From contig NZ_CP136865.1 in the NCBI RefSeq assembly GCF_045689245.1, forward strand, positions 2,232,001 through 2,296,000: a stretch of DNA of 64,000 nucleotides, in the 5' to 3' direction. Under the pieces are notes generated by a model. That model was not told the DNA's origin. It was given only the letters and a program-made list of their open reading frames with translations, and made no database searches. Of the stretch, positions 17,133 to 26,922 are shown piece after piece (positions within the stretch are counted from its first letter, which is position 1; every line of letters begins with the position of its first letter). The stretch comes from Congregibacter brevis (GTDB lineage Bacteria; Pseudomonadota; Gammaproteobacteria; Pseudomonadales; Halieaceae). Position numbers and translations under genes: made by a program.

Positions 17133-18845
17133 TTACTCAAGGATGAGTAACAGGCGTGTGCCGATTCCACTAGATGTTCCATCAATTCCGTCCAGATTAT
17201 TCCAGATGTATCGGTAGTTCACGCCAAACTGGAAAGTAGGGGTGAGCCACCAGTTAAAACCAAGGGATGCGACGTCCGTTGTCCCGCCGTTGATCAGTCC
17301 GTCATCGAGGTCAACACTCGAAAAACGAACCGCCATTTCCGCAGCGCCCCAGCCGCCCTGATAGACGCTCTTTGCCACGGGTAAAGAGCGGAACAAGCCA
17401 CGGCGATAATCGTATTCACGCATTTCACCGCTTAGGGACCAAGAGGCAGTCATGCTGTATCCATTGAAGCTGGGGTCTTCATAGGTCGGTGATTTAGATT
17501 CAACAGTGAAGCACTCTGAGTTCAGCCAGAAAGGGCCCGCTCGCCAGCTAGCTTCGAAATTCCACAATTCGGCGTTGTCAGCGTCATAGAGACCAGTCTC
17601 AAGATTGCGGCCGGTGTCTACAAAATTCGGTGCTTTGTTAAACTCGGGCTCGCTGCGAAAACGAAGGCCTTCCTTGGCATCGGTATAGCGATAGCCCACC
17701 CCGAGATGAAGTAGGTTGTCTTCGTCTCCAGACAAAGAGGGCGCCCAAGTCACCCGGCCGACAAACTGGTTGGCGTTATCAGAGAAATCCACGTCGCTGT
17801 CTAGCCAATCGTTGAAAGCACCGACAGCCCATGTGGTTCGCTTTGATGGGCCATTACCACTCCAGACCGCGCCGGTGTTACGTGAAGGAAGCAAAGCATC
17901 CGCGGCGATAGATCGCTCCTGAAAGGGGAGAAAAACCATGCCCGTAAGGCGCTCAAGAGAAATCGGCTCCTTCTGTTTGCCGATGCTCAGGGTGGTGTCA
18001 CCGGGGCCGGGAATATCGAGGCGAATATCAAAAAAAGCGACATCATCCTGGTCTTCGATCTCGAAGCCTTTGTCAAAGGCGTTGGTCGCGCCAGCGATCA
18101 CATAAACCCATGGCTTCTCAAAATTGATGGTTCCTGCGACTCCGAAACGGAGTGCACGAATCTCACCACCACTAAACTCATCGAGGTCTCCAACTGTCGC
18201 TTTGCTGCCGACATCTTGCGCTAACCACTTGGTGCGATCGACGGCCAAGGCTCCGCCAAAGATTGCAGACCCTAATTTACCCTCTAGGTGATTGAACGCC
18301 TTTTTGTCGCCGTAGCGAATGGGTACAGCAAAGGGTGGCGGTGTGTAAGCGAGCCAGCCACTGTTCTTTTCAGTCTTACTCTCGCCGCCGTCAGCAAGGC
18401 GCAAGCGATTGACTGTGACTTCACCGCGCTCCATTGCAAACAGTGTGTGGGCCTGTGTGTCTCTGAGAACTGCGAAGTTGTCTCTAGGATCTTCGCTCAG
18501 AATGATCAGGTCTGGCTCTTCATTAAGAGCGAGATCACCCAGAACAACACCACCGGCGGCGTCGAACTGTCGTAAATCATCAGCCTTGATATTGTCTTCA
18601 GTTACGAGGGTAAGCTTTCCGTTCTCAAATTGAAGTGTCACCAACCGGTCAGGGCTGTCTGGCGTCAAATCCAAAAGTTTCACATTTCTGATCAGCAGAT
18701 CTGGAGCTGCATAGGCGAGGTTTGCGACCAGAACTATGAGGGCGGCTATAAGCTGACTGGTCTTACTTCGCTTACGTTTGAAGGCAATGGAACCAGCTCT
18801 CGATCGTACCTGTGCTGTGCTCTTTTCTAACCGCGGGGATCTCAT
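17133..18845 (-). CDS. OprO/OprP-like porin with an N-terminal amidohydrolase-like beta-sandwich fragment
   Basis: The 570-residue product has a basic leader and signal region (about residues 1-47, ending AYAAP). The next segment (about residues 48-150) reads like the small beta-sandwich of amidohydrolases. It has LLIRNVKLLDLTP, then DAAGGVVLGDL, then directly EEPDLIILSEDPRDNFAVL and MERGEVTVNRL. The metal-binding barrel that should lie between these pieces is missing. From about residue 180 on it is a phosphate-selective-porin-type barrel (YVIAGATNAFDKGF, SIGKQKEPISLERL). It overlaps the regulator stop codon by four bases (ATGA). Confidence 0.75.
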   Translation of the reverse strand: MRSPRLEKSTAQVRSRAGSIAFKRKRSKTSQLIAALIVLVANLAYAAPDLLIRNVKLLDLTPDSPDRLVTLQFENGKLTLVTEDNIKADDLRQFDAAGGVVLGDLALNEEPDLIILSEDPRDNFAVLRDTQAHTLFAMERGEVTVNRLRLADGGESKTEKNSGWLAYTPPPFAVPIRYGDKKAFNHLEGKLGSAIFGGALAVDRTKWLAQDVGSKATVGDLDEFSGGEIRALRFGVAGTINFEKPWVYVIAGATNAFDKGFEIEDQDDVAFFDIRLDIPGPGDTTLSIGKQKEPISLERLTGMVFLPFQERSIAADALLPSRNTGAVWSGNGPSKRTTWAVGAFNDWLDSDVDFSDNANQFVGRVTWAPSLSGDEDNLLHLGVGYRYTDAKEGLRFRSEPEFNKAPNFVDTGRNLETGLYDADNAELWNFEASWRAGPFWLNSECFTVESKSPTYEDPSFNGYSMTASWSLSGEMREYDYRRGLFRSLPVAKSVYQGGWGAAEMAVRFSSVDLDDGLINGGTTDVASLGFNWWLTPTFQFGVNYRYIWNNLDGIDGTSSGIGTRLLLILE

Positions 18846-19840
18846 TTTTGAGTCGCTCTATAAGTGGTGGGAGCTCCGCCGTAGCATCGACGAAACGCAC
18901 GAGTAAACGTGCTTGTGTCTGCATAACCGACCTCATTAGCGATGGTAGCTATTGGTTTGTCCGATGTCCGGATCAAGGTCTCTGCAGTGTCCATACGCAA
19001 TCGGGTGAGCTCGCTGTGTATGCTGGTGCTTTCATTGGCTAGGTGCCTCGCGAGGGATCTTTCACTCATGCCCATCAGTTTCGCCACTCCCACAGCTGTG
19101 AGGGAATCGTCGCTTAGGTAGGGCGCGATTACCCGCGCAAGGGACTCCGAAACAGTCTTTGGCGCTGTGGACTGACTTCGAACAAAGTCCGCGGAAGAGG
19201 GTTTAATCTGTGAAAGCAGCCAAGCTGAAGGAAAACTCAGGGAAAAGCCGGATGTCCCGGTCTTCGCGACCCGCATTCCCAGATAGCGAACCGGGATCAC
19301 GGTATGGTCGCAGACGTGGGCAACAACCTCGCCGTTAAACCGCGACTTCCCCAGGGCAGTCAGCAAAATTTTGCTTAGGTACGCAATTCCAAAGCCATCA
19401 TTGTGAGCGGGCTTTACCCCATAGTCATTGATTCGTAGTTCGGAGAACGTGGCACGCTCAAGGCGCGTTTCCAAAGAGTTAAAAACCGATGTCGCGTCAC
19501 GGTTTACGGCAATACTAAAACGCAATAAAAAGTCACCAAAACTCGTTGCGTCTGATAGCGCTGTTGCCACTGGAGGCCAAGACTTCACGTCGAGTCCGGC
19601 TCCCACGTGCACCCCCGCATAGGGATCCTTACTGGCAACGGAAAGGTCCTCTACCAATTGATACATGGTTTGCGCAGATACGAAGACGTCGTCTCTGGCC
19701 AGCATGTCACGGCTAACCTTGTGTTGGTTCAAAACTCGATCCGCTTCCCCGGCAGAGTAAACAAGCGTCTCAAGGAAGGGTAAAGCTAGCCCCAAGCGAA
19801 CCATGGGCTGTTGATTTACTGTTGTGAAGGGTTTTGCCAT
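18842..19840 (-). CDS. AraC-family transcriptional regulator (arabinose-binding-like N-terminal domain)
   Basis: The product has 332 residues from the ATG at 19840, which AGAGG precedes. An ATG at 19921 is also open. The N-terminal two thirds resemble the Arabinose_bd ligand domain, and the C-terminal 100 residues carry two helix-turn-helix motifs (VGVAKLMGMSERSLARHLAN and IATIANEVGYADTSTFTRAF). It is first in line with three porins, so it most likely controls their expression or that of the divergent amidohydrolase. The inducer is unknown. Confidence 0.85.
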   Translation of the reverse strand: MAKPFTTVNQQPMVRLGLALPFLETLVYSAGEADRVLNQHKVSRDMLARDDVFVSAQTMYQLVEDLSVASKDPYAGVHVGAGLDVKSWPPVATALSDATSFGDFLLRFSIAVNRDATSVFNSLETRLERATFSELRINDYGVKPAHNDGFGIAYLSKILLTALGKSRFNGEVVAHVCDHTVIPVRYLGMRVAKTGTSGFSLSFPSAWLLSQIKPSSADFVRSQSTAPKTVSESLARVIAPYLSDDSLTAVGVAKLMGMSERSLARHLANESTSIHSELTRLRMDTAETLIRTSDKPIATIANEVGYADTSTFTRAFRRCYGGAPTTYRATQK

Positions 19841-20001
19841 GGGGACCTCTGATAGCGCGGCAACGGTAGCACAATTTCCGCCATCAGACCGTGCATTATC
19901 AGCCAAACGAGCGTTGGTCATGGCCAATATAGCCGAGTTATCGGCTGGATTTTCGTCTAAAGTGCGTTCCGGTTTTTGTTTGCTGCGAGAGTACTTTGTC
20001 G

Positions 20002-21324
20002 ATGATTTCTAAGTTTTTTTTACGTAGTGCGGCTGCGTCGGTAGCTCTATTGTTGTCTACCCCATTGTTTGCCGCCCAAACTCTCTTCACTAATGTCAAT
20101 GTCTGGGACGGTGTTGCTGATGAGGCCACCCCCGGATTGGACGTCTTGATAAGCGGGAACAAGGTAGCCGAGGTAGGCGAGAATTTGATTGCCCCCGATG
20201 CAGTGGTCATCAATGGGGGCGGTAAGACCCTTATGCCCGGTCTTATCGATATGCACACCCACATCATGTTCCCGCAGGGGCTGCCTGCCCACGAAACAAC
20301 GTGGGGAGCAGCGGCCTCAGGTGCAATGGCCCGCGAGGGCTTCGATGTGTATATGAATCAAGGGTTCACAACCCTTCGTGATATGTGTGGCCCTGCGAAT
20401 TTAGGAAAGGCTATTGCCCAGGGGGTGCTGGATGGGCCGCGTTTTTACTCAAGCGGTGCTTGTATCGGTACCACCGGTGGCCACACGGATTGGGGCGTGG
20501 GCACTGATCGCTTAGGGGATAAGTCGAACCACGCCCATGCGGGTAATAGTTACGTCGTGAACGGCGAAGATGAGTGGCGTGCAGCGGCCCGACAGAACTT
20601 TCGCGATGGCGCGACGTTTCTGAAAATCATGGTCGGTGGTGGTGTTGCGTCTGACTTCGACCCCCTGGAATCCATTACTGCAAATCCTGCCGAGATCCGC
20701 GCGGCTGTTGAAGTGGCTGAGCAGTTTGATTCCTTTGTTTGCATGCACGTTTATCAGGATGAGCACATCAACCTTGCCATCGACAACGGTGTGACCTGTG
20801 TTGAGCATGGTTTTCTGATGAAAGAGAAAACGATGAAGCGCATGGTGAAGGAAGGTGTGGCCTTGTCTGCCCAATCCTGGATGAGCTACGACGTCTTTAA
20901 GGATCCCGCAGGGATACCTGGATTCGGTCCTGAGCAGATCGCCAAGGGTAAGCTGGTTAACAAAGGCGCGGACGATATGTTTAGCTGGGCAAAGGAGCAT
21001 GGGGTCGATATGTTTCAGGGAGGTGATGTATACACCTACGACCTGATTCCCTTTGCCACTAAGAATATCAGTGTGCTGGAGCGATGGTTTACGCCGGTCG
21101 AAGCACTCCGTTCAGCGACGTCTACGGCAGGAAAATGGCTTATGAAAACCGGCCCTAAAAACCCCTATAAAGAGGCGCAGCTGGGAACTTTGAAAGAGGG
21201 TAGCTATGCCGACGTTATTCTCGTTAATGGCAACCCACTAAAGGGTACGGAAATCCTCAACAACAACGATAACGTTGAGGTTGTGATGAAAGACGGCAAG
21301 ATTTACAAAAATCTTCTCGATTGA
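20002..21324 (+). CDS. Exported metal-dependent amidohydrolase
   Basis: The 440-residue product begins with a signal peptide (MISKFFLRSAAASVALLLST, ending LFAAQ). It has the amidohydrolase metal motif HTH in MPGLIDMHTHIMF and further histidines in FVCMHVYQD and CVEHGF. A late aspartate lies in FQGGDVYTYD. It is of the imidazolonepropionase/Xaa-Pro dipeptidase-like type and should cleave an amide or cyclic amide in the periplasm. It is divergent from the AraC regulator. The start is the ATG at 20002; a TTG at 19996 is less likely. Confidence 0.85.
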   Translation: MISKFFLRSAAASVALLLSTPLFAAQTLFTNVNVWDGVADEATPGLDVLISGNKVAEVGENLIAPDAVVINGGGKTLMPGLIDMHTHIMFPQGLPAHETTWGAAASGAMAREGFDVYMNQGFTTLRDMCGPANLGKAIAQGVLDGPRFYSSGACIGTTGGHTDWGVGTDRLGDKSNHAHAGNSYVVNGEDEWRAAARQNFRDGATFLKIMVGGGVASDFDPLESITANPAEIRAAVEVAEQFDSFVCMHVYQDEHINLAIDNGVTCVEHGFLMKEKTMKRMVKEGVALSAQSWMSYDVFKDPAGIPGFGPEQIAKGKLVNKGADDMFSWAKEHGVDMFQGGDVYTYDLIPFATKNISVLERWFTPVEALRSATSTAGKWLMKTGPKNPYKEAQLGTLKEGSYADVILVNGNPLKGTEILNNNDNVEVVMKDGKIYKNLLD

Positions 21325-21472
21325 TTCAGTGCCTTAACAGGAGGGAGCCAGAGTAACGTTCCGAGCATACAGCGCGAGTTAGGCTTCGAAGGGCGGCAAG
21401 ACGGCATACTAAGCTGAAAGTTTAGGCCGTCCGGATCGGCGCGCTTTTACGCACAAAACCGCTCAACCTTAT

Positions 21473-23344
21473 ATGATGCAAAGCACTTCTGACTTTGAGG
21501 TCTTACGTGTGAGCGCCTTCTCTCGTTTTATAGCTCTTGCAGTAGTAGTAAGTCTGCAGGTAACGCCTATTCACGTTGTCGCGCAGGAAAACGCCTATCC
21601 GCTGCAGATGAGTGGTACCCGGGTCAGTCATCGGCCTGAAGTTCCTGGCCCCAACGGTCTTGTCACTGCAGGGCATCCACTGGCGTCGATGGCCGGCTTG
21701 CGGATTCTTATGGCCGGCGGCAATGCAGCGGACGCCTCTGTGGCCGTGCTGGCGACATTGAACGTAGTCAGGCCGCAGATGTCTGGCGCCGGCGGTAACG
21801 GCTTTTTTACTTATTACGACAAGATCAGCAACAAGCTTTATGCCCTAAGCGCCACGGGCGCAGCGCCTTTTGCGTTGGATCCCGGCATGCTGGATTCGGA
21901 GGAGCTCAATAAAGGAATCAAGGCCGGCGTGGTGCCGGGTTTGTTCGGAGGTTGGATTGCACTGCTGCAGAAGTTTGGCACGCTGTCGCTAGCAGAAGTG
22001 TTGGCGCCTGCTATTGGCTACGCTCGTGATGGGCATCCAATAGAAGCATCCGTTGTACGCTCTATCGAATCATCCGAGACGCTTTTTCGTGAGTTTCCCA
22101 GTAGTAGCGAGATGTTTCTACCCGAGGGCCAGTTACCGCAAAGCGGTGAAAAAGTTGTTTACTCCGACCTTGCTCGAACCTTCGAACGCTTGGTCGCCGC
22201 AGAACAGAAAGCCCTAGCCGCCGGCGCTAACAGATCTGAGGCGCTCCAAGCCGCCTTTGTTTTGTTCTATCGTGGAGCCATTGCCAAGGAAATGGCAGAT
22301 TTTTATGGCGATAATGCCGGCTTATTCACTCTGGAAGACTTTGCTGCTTATGAGCCTCTTTGGAGTGCTCCCATTCACGCAAGTTATCGCGGCTACGACA
22401 TTTACACGTCGCCGCCTACTTCGCGAGGTGGATTGGAGGTGCTAATGCAGCTCAAGTTGGTGGAGGGGTTTGATCTGCCGTCTATGGGTTGGACGGATCC
22501 TCTGTCGCAGCATGTCATGATCGAAGCGGTCAAAGTGGCAAAAGCGGATATCTATAAGTATGTAGCAGACCCTAGGCTTTATGAAGTGCCGGTAGCGGGG
22601 ATGCTGGAATCGGATTACTTAGGGGAGCGTCGTGCGCTGATAAGCAAGACCCGGGCGATGGGCTTTCCTGGACCGGGTGTCCCACAGGGCGATGCAGGCG
22701 CAAAGGCCGTGGCCTTGTCATCTTTTACCGGTCTCTCCTCCCAGGAAGAAGCCAGTGTTCCGGGCAGCACTACAAGTTTTTCGATCCGAGATAAAAACGG
22801 CAATGTCATGGCCGCGACACCGACCCATGGCGGCGCTTTTGGTACGGGCGTTGTGGTGGGAGGCACCGGACTGACCTTTAACAATGGCACCCGCGTCGGC
22901 TCCACATCGCCATACCCCGATCACGCAAACTATGCGCGCGGTGGACAGGTCCCCATATTGAATAACTCGCCGATTATCGTAATGAAAGATGGCGAGTTTG
23001 TAATGGCACTCGGCACGCCGGGCGGAGAGACGATTGGTCAAACTCAGTTTCAGGTGCTGGTAAATGTGCTGGATTTTGGAATGCCAGTGCAGGCTGCGAT
23101 CGAAGCTCCGCGCTTTAGTGTTTTTGCAGAGCCAAACTTTTATAAAGAAGGGTCTCAGATCACCTTACGATTTGAGGACCGGCTTACGCAGCAGCAATTT
23201 GATGACTTAAAGGATCTTGGGCACGACCTACGCCTTGCACCATCGTTCTCTCTTGGCAGCATACAGGCCATCCTAAAGAACGATATGGGTACTGTTACTG
23301 CGGGCGCCGACCCCCGAAGAGCCGCTCAGGCCGTGGGCTGGTAA
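21473..23344 (+). CDS. Gamma-glutamyltransferase family protein
   Basis: The 623-residue product has a signal region (about residues 1-37, ending HVVAQE). The large-subunit part carries AGGNAADASVAV and MSGAGGNGFF. The autocatalytic cleavage site lies near residue 430 in GSTTSFSIRDKNGNVMAAT, whose threonine would become the nucleophile, and PGGETIGQTQ follows. It should transfer or hydrolyse gamma-glutamyl groups, for example from glutathione, in the periplasm. Gene length and motif order are normal. It follows the amidohydrolase by 148 bases. Confidence 0.85.
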   Translation: MMQSTSDFEVLRVSAFSRFIALAVVVSLQVTPIHVVAQENAYPLQMSGTRVSHRPEVPGPNGLVTAGHPLASMAGLRILMAGGNAADASVAVLATLNVVRPQMSGAGGNGFFTYYDKISNKLYALSATGAAPFALDPGMLDSEELNKGIKAGVVPGLFGGWIALLQKFGTLSLAEVLAPAIGYARDGHPIEASVVRSIESSETLFREFPSSSEMFLPEGQLPQSGEKVVYSDLARTFERLVAAEQKALAAGANRSEALQAAFVLFYRGAIAKEMADFYGDNAGLFTLEDFAAYEPLWSAPIHASYRGYDIYTSPPTSRGGLEVLMQLKLVEGFDLPSMGWTDPLSQHVMIEAVKVAKADIYKYVADPRLYEVPVAGMLESDYLGERRALISKTRAMGFPGPGVPQGDAGAKAVALSSFTGLSSQEEASVPGSTTSFSIRDKNGNVMAATPTHGGAFGTGVVVGGTGLTFNNGTRVGSTSPYPDHANYARGGQVPILNNSPIIVMKDGEFVMALGTPGGETIGQTQFQVLVNVLDFGMPVQAAIEAPRFSVFAEPNFYKEGSQITLRFEDRLTQQQFDDLKDLGHDLRLAPSFSLGSIQAILKNDMGTVTAGADPRRAAQAVGW

Positions 23345-23439
23345 CATCGCTTGCGCTCTCTTCGAGTGACGAATTGTCGTAAAATCTGCTCAATGTTTTT
23401 ACATTCGCCATTGTCTTTTTAGTTTTCAGGAAAATATCT

Positions 23440-24963
23440 ATGAGAAGTAGAATATTTGTCGCTGCACTGAGTCTCGGACTCCTTACGGTTACCACGTCTT
23501 TGCAGGCAGCTGATGATTTTGCCTACACCACACCGATCCCCGAAGGCATCCTAACGCCGGATGTCGTTGATACCTCTATTGGTGAACTCACTTTCACTGA
23601 TGGCGTTCCCTCGCGGGAGACGGCCGAGAAAGTCTACGACTTTATGGATACGGCTCGCGCGGCAGACGCTTTTTTGAAGGGCATGCCCGTGGCTTCTCTG
23701 GCAGCTTTGTTAGAAGGCGCGCATTCGCTGGGCGCAGAGGAGCTTCATCAGGTTGTGTTATTTGATGAGCTTATGGATGCCCGTTCGCTCTTCCTGACTG
23801 CAAATACTTCAACAATTTATGTGTTCCCCGATCTTGACCTTAAAAGAGATGGTCCCACGGTCGTGGAAGTTCCGGACGGCTTACTGGGAGCATCTAACGA
23901 CGCCTCTTTCCGGTTTGTTAACAATTTTGCGCAGGCAGGGAGGTATCTTTTCCTGCCGCCGGGATATGATGGCGTTGTGCCTGAAGGTTATACGGTGCTT
24001 CGCCCTGAGACCTACCGCCTCTGGTTGTTCCTTAGAAAAACACCCAAAAGCAAGGCTCCTGAAGACGTCGAAGCAGCAGCAGCCTCAATTCGCAATGATT
24101 TGAAAGTATACAAGCTCGCGGATGCGAAAAACCCGCCTGCAATGGAGTGGATAGCCGGCTCCGGCAAAGCCTTTAATACAATTCACTACAACAATGCGGA
24201 GTTCTATCACCATCTGAATGAGGTCGTGCAGTACGAGACTTTGGGATTATTAACTGCGGATGTTCGAGGCTTGCTTGCGTCTATCGGTATCGAGAAGGGC
24301 AAGCCCTTCGATCCGGATAACCGCATGAAGAGGATTCTTGAAGATGGCGTGGCGATCGCTAATGCTCAGGCTCGTTCCATCGTATGGTATCCGCGCATTC
24401 ACATGAATCTTAGCGGCGTAGAGGTTTATCCCGACACGGGTAGCGCATGGCACATGGGCTACCCAGAGAGGAACGTGTTCTTCAATGGCGTGGACGGTGC
24501 AACGATGAACACCGACGCGCGAGTAAGCTTTCATTATCCCTATACAGGCGTGACTCCAGCGATGGCAGTGCCGCGTGAAGGCACAGGCTCCGACTACGGT
24601 ATTGCGTATCTAGACACTAACAAACAACCCTTTGATGGAGGCAATACTTATGTCATTAAGCTGCCACCCGATGCCCCCGTGGCTAACTTCTGGGCGGTAA
24701 CAATCTATGACTCGCAAACACGCTCGATGCTGCAAACGGATCAAAAAGCGGCAGGGATAGATAGCCTTCAGGACGGCCTTCGTTATAACGATGATGGCTC
24801 TATTGATATCTATTTTTCTCCTGAGTCGCCGCTGGGATACGAAAAGAACTGGGTTCAAACCATCCCGGGGAAGAGCTGGTTCACCATCCTGCGCATGTAC
24901 AGCCCTTTGCGCGCGTGGATAGACCAAAGCTGGCGTCCGAGTGACATCCAGCCTGCAAACTAA
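23440..24963 (+). CDS. DUF1254/DUF1214 domain protein, exported
   Basis: The 507-residue product has a clear signal peptide (MRSRIFVAALSLGLLTVTTS, ending LQAAD), preceded by AGGAAAATATCT. The N-terminal half corresponds to DUF1254 (RSLFLTANTSTIYVFPDLDL, VEVPDGLLGASNDASFRF) and the C-terminal part to DUF1214 (ANFWAVTIYDSQTRSMLQTD, NWVQTIPGKSWFTILRMYSP). These paired domains are common in marine bacteria. Their biochemical role is not established, so I give none. Confidence 0.85.
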   Translation: MRSRIFVAALSLGLLTVTTSLQAADDFAYTTPIPEGILTPDVVDTSIGELTFTDGVPSRETAEKVYDFMDTARAADAFLKGMPVASLAALLEGAHSLGAEELHQVVLFDELMDARSLFLTANTSTIYVFPDLDLKRDGPTVVEVPDGLLGASNDASFRFVNNFAQAGRYLFLPPGYDGVVPEGYTVLRPETYRLWLFLRKTPKSKAPEDVEAAAASIRNDLKVYKLADAKNPPAMEWIAGSGKAFNTIHYNNAEFYHHLNEVVQYETLGLLTADVRGLLASIGIEKGKPFDPDNRMKRILEDGVAIANAQARSIVWYPRIHMNLSGVEVYPDTGSAWHMGYPERNVFFNGVDGATMNTDARVSFHYPYTGVTPAMAVPREGTGSDYGIAYLDTNKQPFDGGNTYVIKLPPDAPVANFWAVTIYDSQTRSMLQTDQKAAGIDSLQDGLRYNDDGSIDIYFSPESPLGYEKNWVQTIPGKSWFTILRMYSPLRAWIDQSWRPSDIQPAN

Positions 24964-25018
24964 AGGTACGCAACAAGATACATCCGCAAAACGCTTACTG
25001 TTAAGCTCTACCGACTCC

Positions 25019-25050
25019 AGTCACGGCTGTCTTATTAGATTGCCGTGACT
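25019..25050 (+). terminator. Candidate terminator after the DUF1254 gene
   Basis: AGTCACGGC (25019-25027) pairs with GCCGTGACT (25042-25050) across a 14-base loop, followed by TGTCGATTTG. The T-run is poor, so Rho-independent termination is plausible but not certain. Confidence 0.4.
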
Positions 25051-25098
25051 TGTCGATTTGCGACCAAAATAAGAAGTGCTCAAAGCACTAAGGGATTT

Positions 25099-26595
25099 AT
25101 GCAAGACACAGTAACACCGGCCAGTAATGTTGCTTCGGGCACAGAGCTCGTAGGTAGCCATCCCGATACTGGTTACGGGACGAGCGGTTATCGCAAGTAC
25201 GTGTTGGGGGCTTTGCTCACCGTTTACGTATTCAATTTTATTGATCGCACGATCATTAACATACTTACAGAGCCAATTAAGCAATCCTTTGGGCTAGAGG
25301 ATTGGCAGATGGGAATGCTCGGTGGCCCGGCGTTCGCCGTGCTCTACACCTTCATCGGAATACCCATAGCCCGTTTTTCCGAGAGGAATCATCGGGTCTG
25401 GATCATTGCAGCCTCGGTCGCACTTTGGAGCCTGATGACTGTGCTCTGTGGCTTTGCTACAAGCTTTGTCGCTTTGTTCATTTTTCGCATTGGTGTGAGT
25501 ATAGGAGAGGCCGGCTGCTCACCTCCGGCAAATTCCATTATTGCCGACTACTTTATTCCTTCAAAACGTTCCACTGCGGTATCTACCTACGCTCTGGGCA
25601 TTCCACTCGGCGGCATGGTGGCTTATATCTTCGGCGGCTTTATCGTTGGCAGTCTTGACGGCGCAGCGGTGGCAGCGCTTTTAAGTGGCTGGGGGTGGGA
25701 ATGGGCTGTGAACGCTCTGAACTGGCAAGATGTTGAGGGTTGGCGCGTAGCATTTGTTGTCGTTGGATTGCCCGGCATCATTGTCGCTCTCGTTGTTAAG
25801 CTCACCGTAAAGGAGCCGCCGCGGGGATATACAGATCCGGCGGCAATGCAGGGTAAAGAGCAGGTCAGTTTTGGCGAGGTCCTGAGGATACTCGCCAAGA
25901 AGCCGTCTTACTGGCACATCACCTTGGGTGTCACCATTGCATCGTTCGTGAATTATGGGGTCGCCCAGTTCTTTGTGTCTTTCCTGATTCGTACGCACGA
26001 GATGTCGATCTTTGATGCCGCGGTGAAAGTCGCCATGGTTCTTTCGGTAATGGCGTCCATTGGGACATTCATGTCCGGGTATCTCGCTGACCGTTTCTCG
26101 GTGCGCTATCCAAAGGCACTCGCCTGGATTCCCATGATTGCTTTGCTGGGGTCGACGCCGATGTTTATCGGGGGCTACCTCGTTGATTCACTCTGGATTG
26201 CTATTCCGGTCCTCATGGTGGGGCAGATGTTGCTGTACACCTATTTGTGTCCGCTATATGCAGTTCCGGGTGGCGTAGTTGATAGTCGCATGCGGGCTAC
26301 TTCCGTCGCGATCACTTTGTTTATCGTGAACCTGCTCGGGTATGGCCTCGGGCCGCCGCTTATAGGTGGTCTTTCGACCATACTGAACGCAAGCTTTCTT
26401 TCAGGGATAGATCCGACTTTGAGCTTAGAAGCCTGTAAGAGCGTGAGCCTTGTCGCTGAAGCGCAATCGGCCTGCAGTGATGCCAATGCACAAGGTCTTC
26501 AGTGGTCGATGATATTCTTCAAATGTTTGTACTTTTGGGCAGCGTTGCACTTTTATCTGGGCAGTAGAACGCTACAGAGAGATATGGGGCGTTAA
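25099..26595 (+). CDS. Spinster-like MFS transporter
   Basis: The 498-residue product starts at an ATG preceded by AAGGGATTT. It has about twelve membrane segments and the signature of spinster-type carriers (FNFIDRTIINILTEPIK, GMLGGPAFAVLYTFIGIPIA, RIGVSIGEAGCSPPANSII). Bacterial members are often encoded with catabolic genes, but the cargo cannot be read from sequence. It heads a rightward set with DUF2164 and a nitrilase, 38 and 34 bases apart. Confidence 0.85.
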   Translation: MQDTVTPASNVASGTELVGSHPDTGYGTSGYRKYVLGALLTVYVFNFIDRTIINILTEPIKQSFGLEDWQMGMLGGPAFAVLYTFIGIPIARFSERNHRVWIIAASVALWSLMTVLCGFATSFVALFIFRIGVSIGEAGCSPPANSIIADYFIPSKRSTAVSTYALGIPLGGMVAYIFGGFIVGSLDGAAVAALLSGWGWEWAVNALNWQDVEGWRVAFVVVGLPGIIVALVVKLTVKEPPRGYTDPAAMQGKEQVSFGEVLRILAKKPSYWHITLGVTIASFVNYGVAQFFVSFLIRTHEMSIFDAAVKVAMVLSVMASIGTFMSGYLADRFSVRYPKALAWIPMIALLGSTPMFIGGYLVDSLWIAIPVLMVGQMLLYTYLCPLYAVPGGVVDSRMRATSVAITLFIVNLLGYGLGPPLIGGLSTILNASFLSGIDPTLSLEACKSVSLVAEAQSACSDANAQGLQWSMIFFKCLYFWAALHFYLGSRTLQRDMGR

Positions 26596-26633
26596 GTGAG
26601 TAGCGATCAAGGCGCAGCGGAGCCGCAAGATTA

Positions 26634-26888
26634 GTGCCGGAACTAACGCTGTCAAAGGACGCGCAAGAGACGCTCGTGTCGAAGCTCAAGACCTATTTTA
26701 AGGATGAGCTTGATCAAGAGATTGGGTCCTTTGACGCTGAGTTTCTCATCGATTTTCTAGCTAAAGATCTCGGCCCGCATTTCTATAATCAGGGCTTGCG
26801 CGATGCCAACGCGCTGTTTGCAGAAAGAGCAGAAGAGCTTGGTTACCTGGTCCAGGATTTGGAGAAACCCGACAGTTCCAACACTTAA
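26634..26888 (+). CDS. DUF2164 family protein
   Basis: This 84-residue soluble protein fits DUF2164 in length and sequence (KLKTYFKDELDQEIGSFDAE, FLIDFLAKDLGPHFYNQGLR). The start is a GTG with a weak ribosome binding site. The role of the family is unknown. It lies between a transporter and a nitrilase gene and is probably read from the same transcript. Confidence 0.8.
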   Translation: MPELTLSKDAQETLVSKLKTYFKDELDQEIGSFDAEFLIDFLAKDLGPHFYNQGLRDANALFAERAEELGYLVQDLEKPDSSNT

Positions 26889-26922
26889 CCCTTTTTGCGT
26901 ACTCTAACGGAAGCTTCAACTG

